Source: Marinobacterium ramblicola (GTDB taxonomy: Bacteria; Pseudomonadota; Gammaproteobacteria; Pseudomonadales; Balneatricaceae). Taken from it: a stretch of 64,000 nt of DNA. The translations under genes and the position numbers were made by a program. Where the stretch lies: NCBI RefSeq assembly GCF_019084545.1, contig NZ_JAHREP010000005.1, positions 1 to 64,000 of the forward strand, written 5' to 3'. The first letter of the stretch is position 1. Each line of letters begins with the position of its first letter. Positions 12,622 through 22,334 of the stretch are shown here, piece by piece. The notes below the pieces were generated by a model. That model was not told the DNA's origin, did no database searches, and worked only from the letters and a program-made list of their open reading frames with translations.

Positions 12622-14424
12622 CTATCTGTTATCGGCTGTTGATATGCCCGCCTTGCAGAGCTCCAGGAATCGATCGCCGGGCACGGAGCGGCTGTAATGA
12701 AACCCCTGTGCGTACTCGCAGCCCTGCGAGCGCAAAAACGCCTCCTGAGCGCCGGTTTCGACCCCCTCGGCCACTACGTTCAAGCCAAGACTGTGCGCCA
12801 TGGCGACGATGGCCGACGGAATCGCATCGCCGCTATCGGTGCCTATGTTGCGTACGAACGAGATGTCAATCTTGAGTGTGTTGACCGGGAAGTCCTGCAG
12901 ATAGGCCAGGCTGGAGTAGCCGGTGCCGAAATCGTCCACCGAGAGCAGTACGCCGAAATCGCTGAGGGTATGGAGGATGTTCAGGTTGGTCTTGCTGTGC
13001 TGCATCAGCAGGCTTTCGGTGATCTCCAGCTCGAGCTTGGCGGGCGGCAGTTGGTACTCCTCGATGATGCTCTGCACCGTATCGACGAAGCCGGCCGAAT
13101 GCAGTTGTGGCACCGAGACGTTGACCGACATGCTCAGGTCGGTATAGCCCGCATCATGCCAGCGTTTGAGTTCTGCACAACTCTGCCGGATTCCCCACTC
13201 GCCAAGCACTTTGATCTGGCCGCTTGATTCCGCCACCGGGATAAATTCCGCCGGGGATATATAGGTGCCATCAGCCCTTCGCCATCGCATGAGTGCTTCT
13301 GCACCGATTATTTTTCCGGTGTTAAGTTCGATCTGCGGTTGGTACTCCATGCACAGTTCGCCCTCCCTGATCGCATCAGTCAGCAGGCTGGACAGGTTGA
13401 GATGTTCGTGCGCGGCCGTATCCAACTCAGTGGTGTAACGTTTGATCTCCGCCCGCCCCGCCTGCTTGGCGCAATACAGGGCAGCATCGGCGTTGCGCAT
13501 TAGCCTGTCCGCATCCTTGCCGTCATCCGGGTAGACGGCGACACCGATGCTGGCGCTCACATGAATATTGATGTCGTTGATATAAAACGGCTCGCGTAGA
13601 GCCTCAAGCATGGTTTTAGCGGTAGCGATTACATCCTCATTTTCATCGTGCAGGGGAAGACAGATAACAAAATCATCTCCACCCAGCCTGGCCACGGCGT
13701 CGGCGGTCAGCGCCGCATCCTTTAATCGGTAGGCCACATCGCTGAGCAGCATGTCGCCGAAACGGTGACCCAAGGATTCGTTCACGATCTTGAACTGGTC
13801 GAGGTCGAGAAACATCAACGCGATCCTCTCATTGTATCGATGAGCCCGTTTGATCAACTGATCGAGACGTTCAGCCATTAAAAAACGGTTGGGCAGGTCG
13901 GTGAGTGAATCGTGAGTGGCGATATACCTGATCTGTGCCTCTGCGCGTTCGCGCTCCTCTATCTGATGACGCAAGGAAGCGTTGACGTCGAGCAGTTCCT
14001 GGGTGCGTTTTTGTACAAGTCGGTCAAGCTTTCTACGCAGCTCCGAGAGATCAAGATGGGTGTTGACCCTGGCAATCATCTCGGCGAGGTTTATCGGTTT
14101 GGTGATGTAGTCGACAGCCCCTAGGGAGAAGCCGTAAACCTTATCCGGTGTTTCCGACAGCGCGCTAAGAAAAATGATGGGGATATCGCTGATTTCGGGG
14201 ATGAGCTTGATTTGACGACAGGTTTCGTAACCATCGATGCCGGGCATCATGATATCGAGCAATATAAGATCGGGTTTTGCCAGATGGGCGCGTTGAAGTC
14301 GCTTCAGCGCCTCATCTCCGTTTGTGGCGACCGCCACCCTGAAGTCATGACTCTCGAGACAGTCGACCAGCAACTTAAGGTTGCTGGGGTTGTCGTCGAC
14401 AAGCAGAACGGTTTTGCGTTCCAT
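12622..14424 (-). CDS. Response regulator with GGDEF and EAL domains (REC-GGDEF-EAL)
   Basis: 600 residues from the ATG at 14424; an upstream GTG would add three. The receiver (about 5-120) has the acidic pair DD and phospho-acceptor Asp57 (LILLDIMMPGIDG). The GGDEF domain (about 170-335) carries GGDDF at 248-252, so the usual glutamate is an aspartate, and it lacks the RxxD inhibition site. The EAL domain (about 345-595) keeps EALMRW, ELEITES, DDFGTGYSS, LKID and AEGVE, so phosphodiesterase activity is likely. The net effect is probably c-di-GMP breakdown under phosphorelay control. It is the first gene of the minus-strand signalling operon, 14 bp before the propeller kinase, its likely phosphodonor. 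The promoter region is shared with the divergent kinase gene at 14579. Confidence 0.9.
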   Translation of the reverse strand: MERKTVLLVDDNPSNLKLLVDCLESHDFRVAVATNGDEALKRLQRAHLAKPDLILLDIMMPGIDGYETCRQIKLIPEISDIPIIFLSALSETPDKVYGFSLGAVDYITKPINLAEMIARVNTHLDLSELRRKLDRLVQKRTQELLDVNASLRHQIEERERAEAQIRYIATHDSLTDLPNRFLMAERLDQLIKRAHRYNERIALMFLDLDQFKIVNESLGHRFGDMLLSDVAYRLKDAALTADAVARLGGDDFVICLPLHDENEDVIATAKTMLEALREPFYINDINIHVSASIGVAVYPDDGKDADRLMRNADAALYCAKQAGRAEIKRYTTELDTAAHEHLNLSSLLTDAIREGELCMEYQPQIELNTGKIIGAEALMRWRRADGTYISPAEFIPVAESSGQIKVLGEWGIRQSCAELKRWHDAGYTDLSMSVNVSVPQLHSAGFVDTVQSIIEEYQLPPAKLELEITESLLMQHSKTNLNILHTLSDFGVLLSVDDFGTGYSSLAYLQDFPVNTLKIDISFVRNIGTDSGDAIPSAIVAMAHSLGLNVVAEGVETGAQEAFLRSQGCEYAQGFHYSRSVPGDRFLELCKAGISTADNR

Positions 14425-14578
14425 ATGATGCACATCCCACTTCCAGATCGCCCAGTTATACTTATCAGTTGTGGGTGTATATTAGCGCCCCAGGGAAAAG
14501 ATCGATAGCCAACCAAAGGATCCGCTTTTGGTGGTGGCCAGGTGTGTAAATACCGGTCATGATAGGTATGCCGGTAGT

Positions 14579-16912
14579 ATGGCTGATCTTGTCGATATTA
14601 CGAATAGGTCCATGTATGTGAAGATGTACCGACGCTTCTTTCAGCAACTGCCTACCGGTGCTCTGATTTGCGACCTCGAAAGGAGGTGCATAGCCTGTAA
14701 TGATGTGTTCACTCGTCAAACCGGCTATCAAGAGTCAGCGCTTGTCGGCCGGGATATCGGCATGCTCCTCCTGACCGATGATGATACCGTTCTGAGCGCC
14801 TGTCTGCGCAGCCTGCTTGAGATCTCCACTCCCCAACGTATCAAGGCCTCTCTGCTCTGTGTTAACAACTCCCGAATAGAGTGCCATCTGTTGATCGGCA
14901 GCATGACGAATGAGCAGGGGCAGGTTGAGTCCCTCCTGCTGCAGGTTGAAATGCCGCTCGTAATGGCTGGGCAACACTTCCGTGAAGTATTCGAATATGC
15001 CACAGAGCTTTTGTATCTGCTGGAAGTAACCGAAGACGATCGCTTCCGCTACCTCGAAGTGAACCGTGCTTTTGAACAATCGACAGGCCTTCCACGGGAG
15101 CGGCTGATCGGTACTTATGTGGGTGATCAGGTATCCGATCTGGAATCGCATGTACTGCGGCAGCATTTACGGCAGTGCCTGAACGAAAGCGTGATGATAG
15201 AGGGGGAGGCCGAGCTGAGACTGCCGGCGGGTGTACGAATCTACCGCTGGACCCTGGTGCCGGTGATCGATGACAACGGGAGGCCCTACCGCATCGTCGG
15301 TTTATCCCGTGACGTAACGGAGCAGCGGCGCCATGAGCGGAAAGAGCGGCTGCAGCTTGAGATCTTTCAGTCGCTGGCACACGGCGCACCTCTGATGCTC
15401 TGTCTGGAACGGATCGTATGCTTCATCGAGCAGCTCTGTCCCGAGCTGCGTTCGAGCGTAATGCTGGTCGACGAGCGGGCGCGATGTCTACGCACCGGTC
15501 CGGCGCCGAGTCTACCGGCTGCCTACCTTCAAGCGGTCGATGGTATACCTATTGCGGAAGGGGTAGGGAGCTGCGGGACGGCTGCTTGGCGGCGTGAGAT
15601 GGTTGCAGTGGAAAACACAGCTACGCATCCCTACTTCGAGTCGTTCCGTGATTTGACAGAACGTGCCGGACTGCGCGCCTGCTGGTCGGAACCGATTCTC
15701 GATCTGGATGGGCGGGTGCTCGGCGTATTGGCGGTCTATCTGGATCGTCCAGCCTTGCCTGCTGCCGAGCATCTGGCAGTGGTGCGTCAGGCCAGTAACT
15801 TCTGCACTATCGCCATTCGACGCTCGCAGGCGGAGCGCACCCTGCGTGAAAGCGAGCAGCGCCATCGCGACATTTTCAACAACTCCCACGATGCCCTGTT
15901 TCTGCTTGAGGTGACCGAGGATGGCGGCTTTCGCAACATCGAGGTCAATCCGGCGTTCGAGCGGATGATCGGCATGTCGCGCGCCGAACTGATCGGCAAG
16001 ACGATCGACGAAACGGTACCGCAGGCCGTCGCGGAGGTAGCCAACGCCAAGTACCGGCGCTGCATTGCGGCGGGCAAGGTCACCGAGGAGGAGGTTGAAC
16101 TCGATCTGCCGGCGGGGCGGCGGATCCTCCATTCGACCCTGGTGCCGGTGCGCGACCGTTTCGGTGCCATCTACCGCATTGTCGGCATCACTCGCGACAT
16201 CACCGAGCAGAAGGCGCGTGCCACGGCACTGCAGGAGTCGAAAACGCTGCTGCGCGAACTGGCGGCGCGGCGCGAAGCTGAGTTGGAGGAGGAGCGCAAG
16301 CGTATTGCGCGCGAGGTGCATGACGAGCTTGGCCAGCTGCTGACCTCGCTAAGACTGAATCTGAACCTGCTTGCGCGTGAGTTTGGCCCGCAACTTCCGG
16401 CTCTTGGCGAGCGCACGAAGATGATGCGCGACATCGTCGACAGTACGATCCAGTCGGTGCGGGGTATCGCCACGGAGCTGCGTCCGGCCGTGCTCGATAT
16501 GGGCATCACGTCCGCGCTGGACTGGTTGGTTCAGCAGTTCTCAAGCCATAGCGGTATCGTCGCCACTCTCGACATGGATGATGAGATCAAGCTTGATGAC
16601 GCGCGTGCCGTGGTTGTGTTCCGTGTGGCGCAGGAGTCGCTGACCAATGTCGTTCGTCATGCCCAAGCTGAGCGGGTGAAGGTGTCGCTCCATCAATGCG
16701 GATGTGACTACCGGCTTAGTATAGAAGACGACGGTGTAGGCTTCGATACTGGCGAGGCGTGCCCGTCCCACTCATTCGGTCTGCTGGGCATGCAAGAGCG
16801 CGCGTTGACGCTGGGCGGCACCCTTCAGTTGAACAGTGAACCGCGCAGGGGGACACGGGTGGAACTGGTCATTCCCATGGCGCCTGGTATGACCGCGTGC
16901 CGCGAGATGTAG
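14579..16912 (+). CDS. NarL-type sensor histidine kinase with PAS-PAS-GAF-PAS sensors
   Basis: 777 residues from ATG 14579. The frame is open to a TTG at 14528, and a later ATG lies at 14612. No membrane segments, so it is cytoplasmic. PAS domains lie at about 12-120, 128-245 and 430-550, with a GAF domain at about 258-420. The second and third PAS are close relatives of each other (FLLEVTED/YLLEVTED starts, RIVG(L/I)(S/T)RD(V/I)TEQ ends). The kinase core is HisKA_3 with His581 in REVHDELGQLL and a HATPase ending HSFGLLGMQERALTLGG. Such kinases phosphorylate NarL/FixJ-type regulators, and one lies directly downstream at 17239. The kinase core closely matches that of the protein at 20416. Confidence 0.9.
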   Translation: MADLVDITNRSMYVKMYRRFFQQLPTGALICDLERRCIACNDVFTRQTGYQESALVGRDIGMLLLTDDDTVLSACLRSLLEISTPQRIKASLLCVNNSRIECHLLIGSMTNEQGQVESLLLQVEMPLVMAGQHFREVFEYATELLYLLEVTEDDRFRYLEVNRAFEQSTGLPRERLIGTYVGDQVSDLESHVLRQHLRQCLNESVMIEGEAELRLPAGVRIYRWTLVPVIDDNGRPYRIVGLSRDVTEQRRHERKERLQLEIFQSLAHGAPLMLCLERIVCFIEQLCPELRSSVMLVDERARCLRTGPAPSLPAAYLQAVDGIPIAEGVGSCGTAAWRREMVAVENTATHPYFESFRDLTERAGLRACWSEPILDLDGRVLGVLAVYLDRPALPAAEHLAVVRQASNFCTIAIRRSQAERTLRESEQRHRDIFNNSHDALFLLEVTEDGGFRNIEVNPAFERMIGMSRAELIGKTIDETVPQAVAEVANAKYRRCIAAGKVTEEEVELDLPAGRRILHSTLVPVRDRFGAIYRIVGITRDITEQKARATALQESKTLLRELAARREAELEEERKRIAREVHDELGQLLTSLRLNLNLLAREFGPQLPALGERTKMMRDIVDSTIQSVRGIATELRPAVLDMGITSALDWLVQQFSSHSGIVATLDMDDEIKLDDARAVVVFRVAQESLTNVVRHAQAERVKVSLHQCGCDYRLSIEDDGVGFDTGEACPSHSFGLLGMQERALTLGGTLQLNSEPRRGTRVELVIPMAPGMTACREM

Positions 16913-17238
16913 TCGGCCGGAGAATGGGTGCTGGCGCAGATGGGTAGGGATTTTCCTACGGGAGAATCCGAATTCACCCAATAGATAACTTGCTTGTTTT
17001 TTGACACATTGGGACTGCACTGTCGGCATCAGTTCGGCAGTGTACCCCCACTAAGGGCGATATGGTTGGTGGTACAGGGTTGATTTACCCGGCCTCGATC
17101 ATATCGTCATTTTTTTCAGGCGAGCGTGTGGGCAGGTAGTTAGAGGTTTTGCGCATCCAGGCTAAATGCCTTGGTGTGCATGTGTTCGGTGATGCAGTAC
17201 AGTTTGAAGTAATCAAAGGCATCGGATAAGACTACACC
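16913..17238. other. Intergenic region with operator-like palindrome
   Basis: 326 bp between a kinase gene and its likely response regulator gene. It holds GTAGG-N6-CCTAC (16944-16959) and an imperfect CACTG...CAGTG inverted repeat around 17018-17042. No coding potential is visible. The length suggests that the regulator gene has its own promoter. Confidence 0.5.
16944..16959. promoter_or_regulatory. Candidate operator GTAGG-N6-CCTAC
   Basis: A perfect 5-bp inverted repeat with an AT-rich centre (GATTTT). A similar sequence, GTAGG-ACTTT-CCTGT, occurs at 17951-17965, upstream of the GGDEF-EAL gene at 18175. NarL/FixJ-family proteins bind short palindromes of this kind as dimers, so the regulator encoded between them is the obvious candidate. 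This is inferred from position and symmetry only. Confidence 0.35.
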
Positions 17239-17868
17239 ATGATTCGACTGTTTCTGGCGGATGACCACACTTTGGTGCGGGAGGGGCTCAAGCAGCTGTT
17301 TGCCGACAGTCCCGATATCGAAGTGGTGGGTGAGGCCGCCGATGCTAATCAGGTGCTTGAGCAGCTTCGCTATAAGAGTTGCGACCTGCTGCTGCTCGAT
17401 GTGACCATGCCGGGCATGAGCGCGGAGGATCTGTTGGAACGTTTGCAACGTCAGCAGCCGACGTTGCCGGTGCTGATGCTGAGCATGCATAACGAGCCAC
17501 AGATTGCCCGGCGTCAGTTGAAGGCGGGTGCCTCAGGGTATCTGACCAAGGATTGCGAGCCCGAACGATTGCTGGAAGCGATCAGCAGAGTGGCCGCTGG
17601 AGGCCGGTACCTGAGCCCGGAGATGGCTGAGCGGATCGCTTTTGAACTCGATTCGGCAGCGGAAGATTTGCCGACCAACATAACCCGCCGTGAACTGCAG
17701 ATACTGCGTCTGCTGGTGCAGGGTGCGAACCAAAACGATATTGCCAGCCGTCTGGCCATCAGCAACAAGACCGTCAGTACTCACAAGACCCGCCTGATGC
17801 GCAAGCTGGGCATCACCAGCAATGCCGAACTGATCCGCTTTGCAGTTGCCAACGGGCTTGGCGAATAA
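17239..17868 (+). CDS. LuxR/NarL-family response regulator
   Basis: 209 residues. The receiver domain (about 1-120) has the acidic pair DD at 8-9, phospho-acceptor Asp54 (LLLLDVTMPGM) and the conserved lysine in GYLTKD. The C-terminal LuxR-type helix-turn-helix (about 145-205) reads ITRRELQILRLLVQG...SNKTVSTHKTRLMRKLGI. It is a typical DNA-binding transcription activator. The two HisKA_3 kinases on either side (14579 and 20416) have nearly the same catalytic core, so both could phosphorylate it. Candidate binding sites lie upstream of this gene and upstream of the next one. Confidence 0.93.
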   Translation: MIRLFLADDHTLVREGLKQLFADSPDIEVVGEAADANQVLEQLRYKSCDLLLLDVTMPGMSAEDLLERLQRQQPTLPVLMLSMHNEPQIARRQLKAGASGYLTKDCEPERLLEAISRVAAGGRYLSPEMAERIAFELDSAAEDLPTNITRRELQILRLLVQGANQNDIASRLAISNKTVSTHKTRLMRKLGITSNAELIRFAVANGLGE

Positions 17869-18174
17869 GATTCCCCTGCTGACTCCGGGTTGTAGAACAC
17901 TGTTGTTGCACACAGGAGCTCCGACTCCAAATCCGTATGTCGACCTGTTTGTAGGACTTTCCTGTCTGGGTGAAGGGTATTCCTCATCAAAATAAGGTGT
18001 GTCCGAATGGAAACACTTGCTGGCTGTTTGAGAGAATGTGTCGCCCCGGTCATGCTGGCTGCTGGCCTCGTAATCGCCCCGGCCAAGAGGTACTGCTTTT
18101 CACGTCGCAGTGAAGCTCGGTTGCGATGGGGCCATAGAGCACGGGCTCCAATGGTTAGGTGTAAAGGCTGATGT
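17869..18174. other. Intergenic region upstream of the PAS-GGDEF-EAL gene
   Basis: 306 bp without a convincing coding frame. It carries the second copy of the GTAGG...CCT motif at 17951-17965. I see no clear terminator for the response regulator gene and no strong sigma-70 promoter. Confidence 0.45.
17951..17965. promoter_or_regulatory. Second, weaker copy of the GTAGG...CCT operator-like motif
   Basis: GTAGG-ACTTT-CCTGT resembles the palindrome at 16944 but has one fewer central base and an imperfect right arm. It lies about 210 bp before the PAS-GGDEF-EAL gene. Low confidence, supported only by its resemblance to the first copy. Confidence 0.25.
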
Positions 18175-20316
18175 ATGGATAGGGGTAAGAATGATAGGCC
18201 GCCGAACCGACCACCTAATGGAACTCTTGTTCAGGGCGATTGGTTGCGGGACGAGATTTATGCGCGAACATCGGAGATGTTCAGCATGCTGGAGGAGCGT
18301 GCGCCGGGTCAGTTGTACCTGGCCGACCTGAATCATGCTGCCGCACGCTTGGTGGGGGCCACCCGGGAGGAGGCGATCGGTCGCGGAGTATTCGAACTCT
18401 GGCCGCGGGAGCGCAGTACCATGCTGGCACATAATCTGTCGCGCTGTCTGGAGAGTGGCGAGGTTATCCGCTACCAGGCTCGTATCGGTCTGCCAGATGG
18501 CCGTCGAGAGCTGGATATCCATCTGATACCGCTGGAGCGTTCAGGCGAAGATCTTCGCCGGATACTGGTGCATGCCCTGGATCTAACTGAACAGCGCCAC
18601 CAGAGCCGGCAGTTAAACACCCTGGAGCGGGTCTACCGCACGGCGGTGGAGAACTCCCCCGATACCATCGCCCGTTATGATCAACAGTGTCGTCGAATCT
18701 ACGCCAACGGCGCATTTGTTCGTGTATCCGGCAGGTCAATGTCGGACCTGTTGGGCAAAACGCCGCTGGAGGTTCCGGGCGGTCCGACGGCAGATGCCTA
18801 CCAGCGCGCAATTAAAACGGTTCTGTACAGCGGAGAGCCGACAGATTTCGAGCTCAAATGGCGCGATGGCGAGGGGGATGAGCTTTGTACGCTGATCAGT
18901 CTGACGCCGGAACGCGATGGCCAGGGCACGGTCGTCAGCGTGCTGGCTGTGGGAAGGGATATCACCGACATCGAGAGCTACCGTCGCCAGCTACACCATC
19001 TTTCCAATTTCGATACGCTCAGCGGCCTGCCGAACCGGGATCAGTTCTACCGTCGGCTACAGCAGATGATGGCCGACGCCGATGCGCATCAAGGCCGGGT
19101 CGGCATGATGCTGCTGGATCTGGATCGTTTCCGCATCATCAACGATAGCCTGGGCCATAGTATCGGCGATGCACTGTTGTATGAGATGGCCATTCGCTTG
19201 CTGCAGCATACGGAGGAGAGCGGCTTCGTCGCCCGGCTGGGTGGAGATGAATTTGCCCTGTTGATAGCGGATATCGACGGCCGCCAAGAGATGAGCGACA
19301 GGGCAAAGGCGCTGCAGTCATTGGTTGCCCGACCCTGCCGGGTCGAGGAGCACGAGTTGGTGCTTTCAGCCAGTATCGGTATCGCCGTTTACCCGGATGA
19401 TGGCCGGGCAGTCGACGATCTGCTCAAGTTTGCCGACTCGGCGCTGCACCATGTCAAGGAGAATGGTCGTGACGGCTTCAGGTTCTATGATCAATGGTTA
19501 ACCGTTGGCCTGACCGAACGCATGTTGCTGGAAACGGAGCTGCGTACGGCGACTCAGCGTACGGAGCTGGAGGTGTATTACCAGCCCAAGATCGATCTCC
19601 GCTACGGTCGGGTACTGGGTTGTGAAGCGCTGGTACGCTGGAACAATCCCCGCCGTGGCTTGCTGGCACCGGACAGTTTTATCTCAATTGCCGAAGAAAC
19701 CGGAACAATCGTCGAAATGGGCGATTGGGTGTTGCGTACTGCTTGCGCAGCAGCCGTACGCTGGAATCAGGGTGGCGCGCAGCGGTTTACGGTGGCGGTA
19801 AATTTGTCGGCGCGACAGTTTGTCGGTCAGGATCTGGTTGGAACAGTGCAAAAGATTCTGCTTGAGACAGGGTGTCGACCACAGTGGATCGAACTGGAGA
19901 TTACTGAAAGCCTGTTGCTGGATGATCGCACGGAGACACGGCAAACTCTCGACGACCTGCATGCGCTCGGGCTGAAGATCGCGATCGACGACTTCGGCAC
20001 CGGATATTCGGCGCTGAGCTATCTGGCTCGTTTTCCCATCGATGTGTTGAAGATCGACCGCGCCTTCGTTCAGGGTGTGGAACAGGACAGCAAACAGGAG
20101 AAGCTGCTGCGTGGCATCGTCGGTCTGGCGTGCAGTCTGGAGATCGAACTGGTGGCCGAAGGCGTGGAAAACAGTCGTCAGGCGGACTACTTGATTGAGC
20201 TCGGCTGCCCCACTGGGCAGGGGTACCTTTTTGCCCGGCCCATGCCCGAGGCCGATCTGCTTACCTGGTTGGCTCGATACCGAAACTGGCCTGATCAGGA
20301 GCCTGGAGCTATCTGA
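18175..20316 (+). CDS. PAS-PAS-GGDEF-EAL c-di-GMP turnover protein
   Basis: 713 residues, no membrane segments. Two PAS domains (about 22-140 and 150-270) precede a GGDEF domain (about 275-430) with an intact GGDEF at 356-360 and no RxxD inhibition site, and an EAL domain (about 440-690). The EAL active-site residues are all visible: CEALVRW, VNLSARQF, ELEITES, DDFGTGYSA, LKIDRAF and AEGVEN. Both synthase and phosphodiesterase activities are possible; which one dominates cannot be read from the sequence. The gene lies between the LuxR-type regulator and the second NarL-type kinase, on the same strand, and probably belongs to that regulator's circuit. Confidence 0.9.
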   Translation: MDRGKNDRPPNRPPNGTLVQGDWLRDEIYARTSEMFSMLEERAPGQLYLADLNHAAARLVGATREEAIGRGVFELWPRERSTMLAHNLSRCLESGEVIRYQARIGLPDGRRELDIHLIPLERSGEDLRRILVHALDLTEQRHQSRQLNTLERVYRTAVENSPDTIARYDQQCRRIYANGAFVRVSGRSMSDLLGKTPLEVPGGPTADAYQRAIKTVLYSGEPTDFELKWRDGEGDELCTLISLTPERDGQGTVVSVLAVGRDITDIESYRRQLHHLSNFDTLSGLPNRDQFYRRLQQMMADADAHQGRVGMMLLDLDRFRIINDSLGHSIGDALLYEMAIRLLQHTEESGFVARLGGDEFALLIADIDGRQEMSDRAKALQSLVARPCRVEEHELVLSASIGIAVYPDDGRAVDDLLKFADSALHHVKENGRDGFRFYDQWLTVGLTERMLLETELRTATQRTELEVYYQPKIDLRYGRVLGCEALVRWNNPRRGLLAPDSFISIAEETGTIVEMGDWVLRTACAAAVRWNQGGAQRFTVAVNLSARQFVGQDLVGTVQKILLETGCRPQWIELEITESLLLDDRTETRQTLDDLHALGLKIAIDDFGTGYSALSYLARFPIDVLKIDRAFVQGVEQDSKQEKLLRGIVGLACSLEIELVAEGVENSRQADYLIELGCPTGQGYLFARPMPEADLLTWLARYRNWPDQEPGAI

Positions 20317-20415
20317 TGGCGTTGATACGTAGCAGCGAGCAGGGGAGCGTGCATTTCAGGGGCAGGTTTTACCGACAGGCGATGATATCGGTCTTACAAG
20401 TCGGGTGGGTCGGTC

Positions 20416-22332
20416 GTGGCGACCGTTAAGCGTAAGCGTAGGCGCGTGTCTCACCTGTGTAGAGATAGAGTCAATACACGAGTCAGGCGCGATATTGCTG
20501 CCGTAAGTCCGGTCGGCAAGCGCAAGCCTCCGATAGAAGAGATTGCGCTGTTCAAGGTGATGTTCGAGCAGTCACCGATCGGACAGATCCTGTTCCACGA
20601 GGACGGCAGGATCCGCCGCTGCAACGCTGCATTGGCCGACCTGCTGGGCAAGTCGGTTGATACGTTGCTCGACAGCAGGGGCTCCGGTCTGATCTATCCG
20701 GAGGATCGACAGCTGTTTCGCGATACATGCAACCGGCTGAACAACGGCGGTGAACTCGTGCGTCGGCAGCTACGTTTTTTGCACCATCTCGGGCTGGTAT
20801 TGCCGCTGGATGGGATCTTTAGTCTGCTGAGCGACGACCAGTGCCGGCCGCTCGGTATTTTTTGCCAGATCCAGATCAAGGCCAATCCGGTGTATATGCC
20901 CAATGTACAATGGGGCGAGCAGGGGCCGAGCCTGACCGATATCGTGCTGGATCATATCCGGGAGGCGATCTATCTGTGCGATGACCAGGGCCGGATTCGG
21001 GATGTCAACGATGCTGCCTGCCGCATGCTGGGGTACAGCCGCGACAAACTGCTGACGATGACGATACCCGATATCGACCCCGGCGTATCCCTGCAGTGGA
21101 TCCTGCAGCGTTGGGAAGGTTTGCAGAGACTGGGGCATTCGGTCGATGCTCTGGAAACGCGACACCGGACCAGAGAAGGGCAATTGGTACCGGTAGAGAT
21201 CAGTTCGGTGCTGCTGGAGTATGGTGGAGAATACTTCGGTCTGTCGCTGGTGCGGGATATCAGTGAGCGCAAGCAGGCGGAACAACTGGCGCACAAGCGG
21301 GAGCAGGAGTTCCGTGCACTGGTCGAGCATTCGCCGGACTATGTAACGCGCTATGACCGTGAAGGTCGCAAGCTCTATGTGAACCCCGCGCTGTTACGCA
21401 GGCTGGATATGTCCGAAGCCGATTTTTTAGCATGGTATATGCATAGAGATGCGCGCATCCCGGGTCACCTGGATGATACCTACGTTCGCCATGTCTGGCA
21501 GACGATCGATACCGGTATCGAGACGCGCACGGTATTCGGCAAGGAAACCACCGACGGCAAGGTGCAGTATTTCGATACCCGCTTCGTGCCTGAGTTCGAC
21601 CGCGAGGGCAACTTCGTCTCGGTGCTGACGATCGCGCGGGAGATCACCCGGCTGAAGGAGGTTGAGCAAGAACTGCTGGAGTCCCGCACCCTGCTGCGGG
21701 AGTTAGGCGTCCACCGAGAAACCGAGCTGGAGCGCGAACGCAAGCGTATCGCCCGCGAAGTGCACGACGAACTGGGGCAACTGCTGACCACACTGCGGTT
21801 GAGGCTGAACCTGATTCGCCGCCGTTACGGCGAGGTTGATCCGCGCATTCAGGAGGATACTGGTGAACTGGTGCAACTGGTTGACCGCACCATCGCGGCC
21901 GTACGCGATATCGCCACGGCATTGCGGCCTGCGGTACTGGAGATGGGGATCGTCTCGGCGCTGGAGTGGATGGCGGAGGAGTTCAGCCAGCACAGCGGTA
22001 TCCGCTGCGAGCTGGATATCCCGGAACCCTTCGATCTGGATGAGGCGCGGGCTATCGGTGTGTTCCGCATCGTGCAGGAGTCGCTGACCAATGTGGCCCG
22101 CCATGCGGGTGCGCAGCGGGTCGAGATCGGCCTCTATGCCGACGGCGGTGGCTGTCGATTGGTGGTGAGGGATGACGGCGAGGGGTTTGATCCCGGTTCG
22201 GTTACCGGCAACTCGATCGGCCTGGTCGGCATGCAGGAACGGGCGCTATCCCTCGGCGGGCGGTTGTCGATTGCCGGACAATCCGGTAATGGCACGGAGC
22301 TGGAGTTGATGCTTCCGCTGATGCTCGAGTGA
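20416..22332 (+). CDS. NarL-type sensor histidine kinase with three PAS domains
   Basis: 638 residues from GTG 20416. The first 45 residues are very basic and may not all be translated; an in-frame ATG lies at 20560. PAS domains lie at about 46-150, 180-285 and 298-410. The HisKA_3 domain carries His450 in REVHDELGQLL and is followed by a HATPase with VQESLTNVARHA, RDDGEGFD and GLVGMQERALSLGG. No transmembrane segments are visible. The core from ESRTLLREL to the end closely follows that of the kinase at 14579, so the two diverged by duplication and sensor exchange. The likely partner is the LuxR-type regulator at 17239. Confidence 0.9.
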   Translation: MATVKRKRRRVSHLCRDRVNTRVRRDIAAVSPVGKRKPPIEEIALFKVMFEQSPIGQILFHEDGRIRRCNAALADLLGKSVDTLLDSRGSGLIYPEDRQLFRDTCNRLNNGGELVRRQLRFLHHLGLVLPLDGIFSLLSDDQCRPLGIFCQIQIKANPVYMPNVQWGEQGPSLTDIVLDHIREAIYLCDDQGRIRDVNDAACRMLGYSRDKLLTMTIPDIDPGVSLQWILQRWEGLQRLGHSVDALETRHRTREGQLVPVEISSVLLEYGGEYFGLSLVRDISERKQAEQLAHKREQEFRALVEHSPDYVTRYDREGRKLYVNPALLRRLDMSEADFLAWYMHRDARIPGHLDDTYVRHVWQTIDTGIETRTVFGKETTDGKVQYFDTRFVPEFDREGNFVSVLTIAREITRLKEVEQELLESRTLLRELGVHRETELERERKRIAREVHDELGQLLTTLRLRLNLIRRRYGEVDPRIQEDTGELVQLVDRTIAAVRDIATALRPAVLEMGIVSALEWMAEEFSQHSGIRCELDIPEPFDLDEARAIGVFRIVQESLTNVARHAGAQRVEIGLYADGGGCRLVVRDDGEGFDPGSVTGNSIGLVGMQERALSLGGRLSIAGQSGNGTELELMLPLMLE

Positions 22333-22334
22333 CG

